A stretch of DNA of 5,370 nucleotides, taken from assembly GCA_028874675.1 (NCBI GenBank), contig JAPPJA010000529.1, positions 1-5,370 of the forward strand. The letters are read 5' to 3'. The notes beneath the pieces are model-generated. The model saw only the letters and a list, made by a program, of their open reading frames with translations. It was not told where the DNA came from and did no database searches. The position numbers and the translations under genes were made by a program. Shown here in pieces: positions 1 to 5,370 of this stretch; the stretch's first letter is position 1; the number at the start of each line of letters is the position of its first letter. This stretch comes from Chloroflexota bacterium. GTDB lineage: Bacteria > Chloroflexota > Dehalococcoidia > Lucifugimonadales > UBA3495.

Positions 1-408
1 GGCCTTCGAAAGCTGTCGGTTACCGAGGCAGGGGACCTGGACCCCGTATTCGTGAATATCCGGGCGCCCCTGGTTCCCACGCTACACGGTGAGTGTTTCT
101 CCGTTCCCCCGGGCGGCGCCGCGCTGGCCGAAGGGGATATCCTCTTGCGGGACGGCGGCTTTCGCAGGATAAGCATGGCGTACCGCATCGGAAAGTCCTA
201 CGGTTTCCAGTTCGAGCCCCAGCTTACCTACGAGGAACTGGAGGTCTGGAACCGGGAACTTTACGGCGACTATCTCCTGATGGGCGATCGCTTTGATCCG
301 CAGGAGGAGGCCGCGCGCAACCTGAGGGAGTTCGCCAGGTTCGCCCCCGTTCACGAGACCCAGATGGCTGAATTGCTGCGGGCCTTCCTGGCCAACGCAG
401 GACTGTAG
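1..408 (+). CDS. Class I glutamine amidotransferase-like protein, C-terminal part (5' end outside window), probably catalytically degenerate
   Basis: The reading frame is open from base 1 to a TAG at 406-408, giving 135 residues. The true start lies upstream; the GTG at 52 is internal, because homologous-looking sequence (DPVF, which fits the DPLF typical of the family) precedes it. The fragment has the layout of the C-terminal half of GMP-synthase-like class I GATase domains: an HGECF box (bases 85-99, compare WHGDTF), then a PPGG/ALAEGD stretch, then YGFQFEPQ (bases 199-222), where family members have YGxQFHxE. In active enzymes that last motif supplies the catalytic His and Glu. Here the His position is Glu (214-216) and the Glu position is Gln (220-222). 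The nucleophile Cys would lie upstream of the window and cannot be seen. The segment after the motif (LTYEELEVW onward) matches the usual C-terminal helices. The gene ends 41 bases before the ThDP enzyme and is probably in the same transcript. The fold assignment is fairly secure; substrate and activity are unknown. Confidence 0.72.
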   Translation, partial: GLRKLSVTEAGDLDPVFVNIRAPLVPTLHGECFSVPPGGAALAEGDILLRDGGFRRISMAYRIGKSYGFQFEPQLTYEELEVWNRELYGDYLLMGDRFDPQEEAARNLREFARFAPVHETQMAELLRAFLANAGL

Positions 409-449
409 CTGCCGTCGTTCTTCCCTTCGGCTGGAGGAGGTTCCATACG

Positions 450-2120
450 ATGCCAGTAATGACCGGCGCCCGCGCCTTCCTGGAAATGTTGAGGGCTGAA
501 GGGGTGGATACCATCTTCGGAAACCCCGGCACCAGCGAAAGCGCTATCATGGCCCTGCTCCCCGAGTACCCCGACCTGCGCTACCTCCTGGCCACCCAGG
601 AAGGGGTTGCCATGGGCATGGCCGACGGCTACGCCGTTTCAGGCAGGCGGCCTGCGGTGGTCAGCCTCCACATTGAGACTGGCCTGGCTAACGGCATCAG
701 CCTGCTGCATCACGCCATGGACGGCGGGGCCCCGCTGGTGCTTACCGCCGGCAACAAGGACATCCGCAAGCTGGCTGAAGGCCGCTCCGACCTGGTTGAA
801 ATGGTCCGTCAATTCACCAAGTGGAGCGCGGAGGTCACCCACCCTGAACAAGTGCCCGGGGTTGTGCGCCGGGCGTTCCAGGAGGCAAAGAGTCCTCCCA
901 CCGGCCCGGTCTTCGTGGGTTTTGCGGCCAACGCCCTGGATGGCGACGCGGAGGTGACCATTGCACCGTCCGCGGCAAGGATCGGGGCGCCGACCCCCAA
1001 CGCAAGCACGGTGGAGGAAGCGGCGGTTATGCTGGCCGGGTCTGCCTGTCCGGTGATGCTGGTGGGCGACCGCCTGGCCCAGGCAGAAGGGATGGACGCG
1101 GCAGTAAGGGTGGCCGAAAAGCTGGGTGCGAGGGTATATGCCACCTCCATAGCCAGGGCGAACTTTTCTTCAGGACACGGCCAGTTTCTGGGACGGATCA
1201 ACCCCACGCTTCCCGCAGGACGGGAACTGCTGGCCGATGCAGACGTCATCCTGGCGGTGGGCGCGAACGTATTCTCGGGGTTTTTCTACGTTTCGGGCCC
1301 CAGCCTGAGCCCAGGTACAAAGCTGATTCACCTGGACTCGTCATTGCGAGACATTGGCCGGATTGAACCCACCGACCTGGCCCTTTTTGGTGACCCCAGG
1401 GCCGGGCTGGAAATGCTGGAAGACGCGCTGGCCGGGCAAATGGACACGGCGGGAAATAACCGGGCGGCTGAACGACGAAGGGCTGTCCAGAATATCAAGG
1501 CGCTGAACCAGGCCGGCTGGGAGGAGAGTCTTCGGAAATCCTGGGGCGCGCGACCCATGTCCCCGGAGCGGATGATGCACGAACTCGGGGCAGCCCTCCC
1601 CTCAAACGCAATAGTGGTTGATGACTCGCTCAGTTCCAAGGATGCCCTGCACGGGGCGGTTAAATTCAACGAAGCCGACAGCATCTACGGGGAAAGGATC
1701 GGCGCCATCGGCTGGGGTATGGGCGCGGGCCTGGGGGTAAAGCTGGCGAACCCTGCCCGTCCGGTTCTGGCGGTGACCGGCGACGGCAGCGCCATGATGA
1801 CTGTGCAGGCGTTGTGGACGGCGGCAAACTATGGGATCCCCACAGTTTACCTCGTCTGCAACAACCGCTCTTATCGTATCCTCAAGCTCAATATGAACGT
1901 TCACCAGAGGGAAATCCTGGGGAGAACGGTCGAAGAGGGATTTGAGGGCTATGTGGGAATGGACTTTCCGCTGCCCCTGAATATTGCCGGTATTGCGGAG
2001 GCCATTGGCGTTTACGGCAGAACTATCACCGACCCTGAAGAGATTGGACCCGAGATCCGGAAGGCGCTGGACTCGGGCAGGCCAGCCGTGCTTGACGTGG
2101 TGATTGACGGAAGGCTCTAG
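450..2120 (+). CDS. ThDP-dependent enzyme of the acetolactate synthase / benzoylformate decarboxylase superfamily
   Basis: This is a complete 556-residue protein, the usual length for the family. The ATG at 450 is preceded by a strong Shine-Dalgarno GGAGGAGG (433-440) nine bases upstream. Three domains are visible. The N-terminal PYR domain (about 4-170) has FGNPGTSE at 23-30 and the activating Glu51 in TQEGVAMGMADGYA. The middle domain runs about 185-330. The C-terminal PP domain (about 385-550) has the ThDP/Mg motif GDGS at 444-447 ending in NN at 471-472, and a DDSLSS loop at 391-396 where benzoylformate decarboxylase has its NES loop. The NPG box and SLH (His74, equivalent to BFD His70) favour the BFD-like branch over true acetolactate synthase. 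BFD Ser26 appears as Thr28, and BFD His281 aligns by eye with Phe278 in VFSGFFY. Such enzymes decarboxylate or ligate 2-oxo acids in the cytosol; the substrate cannot be told here. No FAD or small-subunit gene is adjacent. Fold is near certain; specificity is open. Confidence 0.9.
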   Translation: MPVMTGARAFLEMLRAEGVDTIFGNPGTSESAIMALLPEYPDLRYLLATQEGVAMGMADGYAVSGRRPAVVSLHIETGLANGISLLHHAMDGGAPLVLTAGNKDIRKLAEGRSDLVEMVRQFTKWSAEVTHPEQVPGVVRRAFQEAKSPPTGPVFVGFAANALDGDAEVTIAPSAARIGAPTPNASTVEEAAVMLAGSACPVMLVGDRLAQAEGMDAAVRVAEKLGARVYATSIARANFSSGHGQFLGRINPTLPAGRELLADADVILAVGANVFSGFFYVSGPSLSPGTKLIHLDSSLRDIGRIEPTDLALFGDPRAGLEMLEDALAGQMDTAGNNRAAERRRAVQNIKALNQAGWEESLRKSWGARPMSPERMMHELGAALPSNAIVVDDSLSSKDALHGAVKFNEADSIYGERIGAIGWGMGAGLGVKLANPARPVLAVTGDGSAMMTVQALWTAANYGIPTVYLVCNNRSYRILKLNMNVHQREILGRTVEEGFEGYVGMDFPLPLNIAGIAEAIGVYGRTITDPEEIGPEIRKALDSGRPAVLDVVIDGRL

Positions 2121-2282
2121 CGGGATGAGGTGGTTGAACTGATCTGACTTTCGTCTCACCTCCCAAGGGCGAAGGAGTTTCAGCGAAGCGCCCTGGCTTC
2201 CATGTCCTGCTGATGGTTTGGCTACTTTGAAGTGATGGCCAGGTCCGCCTGCACCTGAAGGGTTACACCAAACCGGCGAACT

Positions 2283-2312
2283 TTGGCCGGCAGCTTGCCG
2301 CTGGGCTATAAT
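2283..2312 (+). promoter_or_regulatory. Predicted sigma70-type promoter for the cysteine desulfurase gene
   Basis: A perfect -10 hexamer TATAAT (2307-2312) lies 18 bases after a partial -35 box TTGGCC (2283-2288, four of six matches to TTGACA). Transcription would start near 2319, giving a leader of about 35 bases before the ATG at 2354, with a short AGGA (2341-2344) as ribosome-binding site. The exact consensus -10 in otherwise GC-rich sequence is the main support; the -35 is weak. Confidence 0.6.
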
Positions 2313-2320
2313 AGGCCGGC
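2285..2320 (+). repeat. Two copies of GGCCGGCA flanking the -10 element
   Basis: GGCCGGCA occurs at 2285-2292 and again at 2314-2321, 29 bases apart start to start. The first overlaps the -35 region and the second the expected transcription start. The core GCCGGC is itself a palindrome, so the copies can be read as direct or inverted repeats. A third partial copy, CCGGC, sits at 2273-2277. The placement would suit a repressor operator pair, but in GC-rich DNA such 8-mers may recur by chance. Confidence 0.35.
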
Positions 2321-2353
2321 ATCCTCATTTCTTGCTTCACAGGAACCAGTTGA

Positions 2354-3505
2354 ATGAGCGCCATCTACCTGGACTATAACGCTACTACTCCCATTGACCC
2401 TCAGGTAGCCGAAGCCATGCTCCCCTATGTGCATGGTTTGTACGGCAATCCCTCCAGCGGCCATTCCTTTGGGCTGGAGGCGCGAAAGGGAGTTGACGCC
2501 GCGCGCGGCCAGGTTGCAGACCTGCTGGGTTGCGGGGCCGAGGACCTGATCTTTACCAGCGGCGGGACCGAGGCTAACAATCACGCGATAAAGGGCGTGG
2601 CCTTTGCCCACCGCAATCGCGGCAACCACATCATTACCTCCAGCATTGAGCACCCCGCGGTTACCGAGGTATGCCGTTACCTGGAAGGCCTGGGCTTTCG
2701 TGTGACCTACCTGCCCGTCGATGAAACCGGCCTGGTGGATGTTGGGCAGCTGGAGAGGGCACTGACCGGCGAAACAATCCTGGTCACCATTATGCATGCG
2801 AATAACGAAGTAGGCTCCATTCAGCCCATCGCCGAAATCGCCGAGGCCTCGCACCGTCGGGGGGCTTTGGTACATACGGACTGCGCCCAGTCAGTCGGCA
2901 AGATTCCCGTGAAAATTGGGGACCTCGACGTGGACTTGCTTTCGGTTGCCGGCCACAAACTATACGCACCCAAGGGAATAGGGGCCCTGTACATCAGGCC
3001 CGGAGTGGTACTCGAGAAATTCATGCATGGCGCCAGCCACGAGCAAAACCGGAGAGCCGGTACCGAAAATGTCATCGAGATGGTAGGATTGGGGGTTGCC
3101 TGCCAGTTGATCGAGGAAAACCTGTCGCGCTACGCCAGCCACATGCGGGAAATGCGGGACCGCCTGGAGAGTGGCCTGATGGAAGCCGCGCCAGCCCTAC
3201 GAATCAACGGGCACCCCGAGGAGCGATTGCCCAATACATCCAGCATCAGCTTTAAGGGAGTGGAAGCGGACCGGGTATTGTCGTCCCTGCCTACGGTTGC
3301 CGCATCTGCCGGCGCCGCCTGCCACAGCGACCGCGTAGAGGTGTCCCATGTCCTTGCGGCAATGGGAGTTCCCACAGACTACGCTATGGGGACTCTCCGC
3401 TTTTCCACGGGACGATTCACCACCCGAGACGAAATCGAACGGGCTGTTGCCGAGGTGGCGGGCGAAATACGCAGCCTGGCCTCGACTTCCCCAGCGCATA
3501 TTTAG
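2354..3505 (+). CDS. Cysteine desulfurase, class I (NifS/IscS type)
   Basis: This is a complete 383-residue PLP enzyme of normal family length (IscS/NifS are about 400). It would take sulfur from L-cysteine as a protein persulfide, releasing alanine, to feed Fe-S cluster assembly or tRNA/cofactor thiolation in the cytosol. Visible signatures are YLDYNATTP at 5-13, GNPSS at 31-35, the PLP phosphate loop SGGTEAN at 69-75, His100 in SIEHPAV (ring stacking), Asp176 and Gln179 in HTDCAQS, and the Schiff-base Lys202 in AGHKLYAPKG. RRAGTEN follows, then the catalytic Cys323 in SAGAACHSD, with the SHVL box at the same spacing after the Cys as in IscS. The residues around the Cys (GAACHS) differ from the common GSACTS form. 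The start ATG 2354 has AGGA nine bases upstream. No iscU, sufU, iscR or thiI is visible nearby, so the sulfur acceptor is unknown. Choosing between iscS and nifS as a name is not possible from this sequence alone. Confidence 0.95.
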   Translation: MSAIYLDYNATTPIDPQVAEAMLPYVHGLYGNPSSGHSFGLEARKGVDAARGQVADLLGCGAEDLIFTSGGTEANNHAIKGVAFAHRNRGNHIITSSIEHPAVTEVCRYLEGLGFRVTYLPVDETGLVDVGQLERALTGETILVTIMHANNEVGSIQPIAEIAEASHRRGALVHTDCAQSVGKIPVKIGDLDVDLLSVAGHKLYAPKGIGALYIRPGVVLEKFMHGASHEQNRRAGTENVIEMVGLGVACQLIEENLSRYASHMREMRDRLESGLMEAAPALRINGHPEERLPNTSSISFKGVEADRVLSSLPTVAASAGAACHSDRVEVSHVLAAMGVPTDYAMGTLRFSTGRFTTRDEIERAVAEVAGEIRSLASTSPAHI

Positions 3506-3591
3506 CCAAGTGAATCTCCGGAGAATGGCCAAGCCGTGGCCTTCCCGGAAGAGCGACTAAGTATCAAAATAAATTCACAGGAGATATTGCG

Positions 3592-4938
3592 ATGACAACT
3601 CAAGCCAACCCAGGCGCCCTGGATGCCGAAACCCTTTCCGGGTTCGACGACGCTTTCCGGTCTCAGCCCAATCATCAGTTGATGCAGAACGTTGTCACTC
3701 AGCGCGACGTAAATGAAGTGGCACTGGACCGGAACATAGTGGCCGGAGCCACCCACAGCTTTTCAACTGTCCTGGATGAATGGGGCGTGACCAACCAGGC
3801 CAGGTCCGGCCGCTGCTGGATGTTCGCGGGGCTGAACCTGTTCCGGTCGGAGACCAGGAACTTGCTCAACGTGAAGGAGTTTGAGTTTAGCCAGAGCTAC
3901 GTAATGTTCTGGGACAAAATGGAGCGGGCCAACTACATCCTGGAAGCCGTGATCGAAACGGCGGACCGCCCCATAGACGACCGTGTGGTGGCCTGGCTGC
4001 TGCATCAACCCCTGGGCGACGGCGGGCAATGGGACATGTTCGTGAGCCTGGTCCGCAAGCATGGCGTTGTGCCCAAGACTGTAATGCCCGAAACGGAGAG
4101 TTCGGGCAATTCCATGCGGATGAACTCCGGGCTGAACTACCAGGTTCGCCAGGGCGCGCGAAACATCCGGCGCATCTACGCCGAAGAAGGCGGCCTGGAC
4201 GCCATGCGCGCCGCCAAGCAGGAATCCCTGCAGGCCATCTACCAGATCCTTTCCATTCACCTGGGCAATCCACCGGCGGACTTTGACTGGCAATGGAAGG
4301 ACAAAGACGGCGAGTTCCATCGCGACGGGACAATGACGCCCCTGGAGTTCGCCGAAAAGTACATCACTACTCCCATGGAGGAGTACGTGTGCCTGGTCCA
4401 CGATCCCCGCCAGGGAAATCCGCCGGGGCGCACCTACACGGTTCAGTATCTGGGCAACGTAGTGGACGGTACCCGCATCAAGTACCTGAACGTGGACATT
4501 GACCTGATGAAGGACATTGCCATGCACATGCTGCAGGACGGCAAACCCGTCTGGATGGGCTGCGATACCGGCAAGCAGATGCACCGGGACAAGGGTCTGT
4601 GGGACGCTGACCTGTTCGACTACGGCAGCGTCTATGGCGCCGAGTTCGGTATGGACAAGGCCGAACGACTGGAGTTCCACCAGACCGCTATGACGCATGC
4701 CATGCTGTTTACCGGAGTGGACGTGGTGGACGGCAAACCCCGTCGCTGGCGGGTGGAAAACAGCTGGGACGACAAGGTGGGAGACAAGGGATTCTTCCTG
4801 ATGAACGACTCCTGGTTCGCCGAGTATATGTTTGAAATCTCCGCTCCAAGGAACTACCTTCCCGAAGAGCTTCAGCGGGCCCTGGACCTGGAACCGGTGG
4901 TGCTGCCTCCCTGGGACCCCATGGGCAGCCTGGCTTAA
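3592..4938 (+). CDS. pepC: Aminopeptidase C / bleomycin hydrolase (peptidase family C1B)
   Basis: This is a complete 448-residue papain-fold cysteine peptidase, normal for PepC and eukaryotic bleomycin hydrolase (about 435-455). The family forms cytosolic hexameric barrels that remove N-terminal residues from peptides. The oxyanion Gln69 and nucleophile Cys75 are in NQARSGRCWMF, His369 in AMTHAMLFTGVD and Asn390 in VENSWDD, so the catalytic set is intact. Other family marks are DGGQWDM at 143-149, PVWMGCDTGK at about 319-328 and KAERLEFH before the His. The C-terminus ends WDPMGSLA, the conserved arm that in bleomycin hydrolase folds into the active-site cleft and makes it an aminopeptidase. 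There is no signal peptide or membrane segment. The ATG at 3592 has AGGAG (3579-3583) eight bases upstream. The gene lies 86 bases after the cysteine desulfurase. That gap has an AT-rich patch (3561-3575) but no good promoter or terminator, so read-through from upstream is likely. Confidence 0.96.
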   Translation: MTTQANPGALDAETLSGFDDAFRSQPNHQLMQNVVTQRDVNEVALDRNIVAGATHSFSTVLDEWGVTNQARSGRCWMFAGLNLFRSETRNLLNVKEFEFSQSYVMFWDKMERANYILEAVIETADRPIDDRVVAWLLHQPLGDGGQWDMFVSLVRKHGVVPKTVMPETESSGNSMRMNSGLNYQVRQGARNIRRIYAEEGGLDAMRAAKQESLQAIYQILSIHLGNPPADFDWQWKDKDGEFHRDGTMTPLEFAEKYITTPMEEYVCLVHDPRQGNPPGRTYTVQYLGNVVDGTRIKYLNVDIDLMKDIAMHMLQDGKPVWMGCDTGKQMHRDKGLWDADLFDYGSVYGAEFGMDKAERLEFHQTAMTHAMLFTGVDVVDGKPRRWRVENSWDDKVGDKGFFLMNDSWFAEYMFEISAPRNYLPEELQRALDLEPVVLPPWDPMGSLA

Positions 4939-4991
4939 CAGCACCGGCGGATGTGAGGCTGTGCCGTCGCATCAACTGGCCGGCGCCACTG

Positions 4992-5035
4992 AATGATCGT
5001 AAGGGCAGTCCTTGTGGCTGCCCTGATCATTTTCT
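4992..5035 (+). terminator. Rho-independent terminator downstream of pepC
   Basis: AATGATC (4992-4998) pairs with GATCATT (5025-5031), and AGGGCAG (5002-5008) pairs with CTGCCCT (5018-5024), with a three-base bulge GTA on the left arm. CC (5010-5011) can also pair with GG (5016-5017) to leave a TTGT loop. The hairpin is followed directly by TTTTCT (5030-5035), a modest U-tract on the + strand. It begins about 54 bases after the pepC stop and separates that gene from the EF-G-like gene. There is no T-run on the other side, so it should work mainly in the forward direction. Confidence 0.8.
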
Positions 5036-5075
5036 GGGGTAACGCGTAGAGATTCAGCCCGTTAAGTCCGCAAGG

Positions 5076-5105
5076 TTGCGAAAAGTCGCCAAGTTTATAT
5101 AAAAT
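5076..5105 (+). promoter_or_regulatory. Predicted sigma70-type promoter for the EF-G-like gene
   Basis: The A/T-rich run TTTATATAAAAT (5094-5105) stands out in GC-rich surroundings. TAAAAT (5100-5105) lies 18 bases after TTGCGA (5076-5081); the alternative -10, TATAAA (5098-5103), gives a spacer of 16. Transcription would start near 5112, leaving a leader of about 37 bases. The position, after the terminator and before a gene with a good ribosome-binding site, supports it. Confidence 0.6.
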
Positions 5106-5148
5106 CGTCCTAACTAGCTGCAGTAATAAGTTAAGGGGGACAAAGGCT

Positions 5149-5370
5149 ATGCCCAATATCGATGCAGGTAATCTGAGGAATGTGGCGCTGCTGTCTCACA
5201 GCGGCGCCGGTAAGACATCCCTTTGCGAGGCCTTGCTGTTCAATACCAAGGCTATCAACCGGATTGGCAGGGTCGAGGATGGCAATACAGTCTCCGACTA
5301 CGAACCGGAAGAGGTCAAGCGGGGCGGAAGCATCCAGACCACTCTCATTTCCTGTAGTTGGGACCGGTAC
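5149..5370 (+). CDS. fusA: Elongation factor G-like translational GTPase (EF-G II type), N-terminal part cut by right edge
   Basis: The frame is open from ATG 5149 to the window edge, giving 74 residues of a protein that in this family is about 670-700 long. The start follows AAGGGGGA (5133-5140) by eight bases. The fragment is the start of the GTP-binding domain. NVALL (11-15) is the first beta strand, SHSGAGKTS (16-24) the P-loop with Lys22 and Thr23, and EALLF follows. The segment RVEDGNTVSDYEPEE then leads to KRGGSIQTT at about 61-69, the switch I region where canonical EF-G has RGITI. The GHSGAGKT-like loop and the RVEDGNTVSDY segment match the EF-G-related (EF-G II or FusA2-like) branch more than canonical EF-G, whose P-loop is AHIDAGKT. 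It presumably binds the ribosome in the cytosol; whether it translocates, recycles or does something else cannot be told from this fragment. The first P-loop residue is Ser16 rather than the usual Gly or Ala. The symbol is a family label only. Confidence 0.85.
   Translation, partial: MPNIDAGNLRNVALLSHSGAGKTSLCEALLFNTKAINRIGRVEDGNTVSDYEPEEVKRGGSIQTTLISCSWDRY

Larger units (their letters stand above)
2121..2353 (+). other. Intergenic region between ThDP enzyme and cysteine desulfurase genes
   Basis: This 233-base gap holds no supportable gene on either strand. Its 3' part carries the promoter described separately. In the 5' part AGGGCG (2166-2171) can pair with CGCCCT (2189-2194) across a 17-base loop, and GAAGC (2185-2189) with GCTTC (2196-2200) in a competing small hairpin. 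Neither is followed by a T-run, so I do not call a terminator. From 2268 to 2320 the sequence is crowded with short dyads and GCCGG repeats: CCAAA/TTTGG at 2268-2272 and 2282-2286, CCGGC/GCCGG at 2273-2277 and 2286-2290, and CGGCA/TGCCG at 2288-2292 and 2296-2300. The transcript of the upstream pair must end somewhere here or run through. Confidence 0.6.

Noticed and set aside
52..54. GTG as the start of the amidotransferase-like gene
   Set aside because: The frame stays open to base 1 and the residues before it (DPVF region) fit the family, so this codon is internal and the gene is cut by the window edge.
1602..2159. A 185-codon - strand frame over the end of the ThDP gene
   Set aside because: It is a shadow of a well-supported gene, has no motif, and starts in the intergenic gap without a convincing ribosome-binding site.
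2166..2194. AGGGCG/CGCCCT hairpin as a terminator for the ThDP enzyme gene
   Set aside because: The stem is only six base pairs with a 17-base loop, and no T-run follows.
2306..2875. A 189-codon - strand frame over the promoter and start of the cysteine desulfurase gene
   Set aside because: It overlaps a strongly supported gene and its promoter, and the translation resembles no family I know.
3562..3570. TATCAAAAT as a -10 region for a separate pepC promoter
   Set aside because: There is no acceptable -35 box at a suitable distance; the A/T-rich patch more likely just keeps the ribosome-binding region open.
3763..4944. A 393-codon open frame on the - strand, antisense to pepC
   Set aside because: It lies almost wholly inside pepC, which has a full catalytic triad and family signatures. 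The antisense translation shows no recognisable motif, and long antisense frames are common in GC-rich genes.
1..5370. A novel defence, mobile or biosynthetic system
   Set aside because: All recognisable genes belong to common metabolic, peptidase, sulfur-transfer or translation families. I see no transposase, integrase, toxin-antitoxin pair, nuclease/helicase defence gene, CRISPR repeat or tRNA.

Overview
The window is a compact, GC-rich (about 60% by eye) bacterial segment in which every gene lies on the + strand. The coding is clean and mostly housekeeping. Nothing in it is clearly a mobile element, phage gene, CRISPR array or RNA gene. The combination of a benzoylformate-decarboxylase-like ThDP enzyme, a bleomycin-hydrolase-type PepC and an EF-G-II-like GTPase with a GHSGAGKT-type P-loop would suit a Chloroflexota (Dehalococcoidia-like) genome or metagenome contig. 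That placement is a weak inference from protein flavour only.

Layout: (1) 1-408, the C-terminal part of a class I glutamine amidotransferase-like protein, cut by the left edge. (2) 450-2120, a complete ThDP-dependent enzyme of the acetolactate synthase/benzoylformate decarboxylase superfamily, only 41 bases downstream of the first gene and probably co-transcribed with it. (3) 2121-2353, a non-coding gap holding a strong-looking sigma70-type promoter (TATAAT at 2307-2312) among GCCGGC repeats. (4) 2354-3505, a class I (NifS/IscS type) cysteine desulfurase. (5) 3592-4938, aminopeptidase C/bleomycin hydrolase with a complete Cys-His-Asn triad. (6) 4939-5148, a gap with a convincing intrinsic terminator hairpin (4992-5033) followed by a new promoter. 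(7) 5149 to the right edge, the first 74 residues of an EF-G-like translational GTPase.

The window therefore reads as three transcription units: amidotransferase-like plus ThDP enzyme; cysteine desulfurase, possibly with pepC; and the EF-G-like gene. No shared pathway joins all of them. The cysteine desulfurase supplies sulfur for Fe-S clusters or thio-modification, PepC trims peptides in the cytosol, and the EF-G-like protein belongs to translation. The amidotransferase-like protein and the ThDP enzyme cannot be assigned substrates.

I did not find a new multi-gene system. The points most worth a second look are the apparent loss of the catalytic His and Glu in the amidotransferase-like protein, the unassigned substrate of the ThDP enzyme (which lacks one of the two benzoylformate decarboxylase active-site histidines), and the repeat-rich promoter before the cysteine desulfurase.
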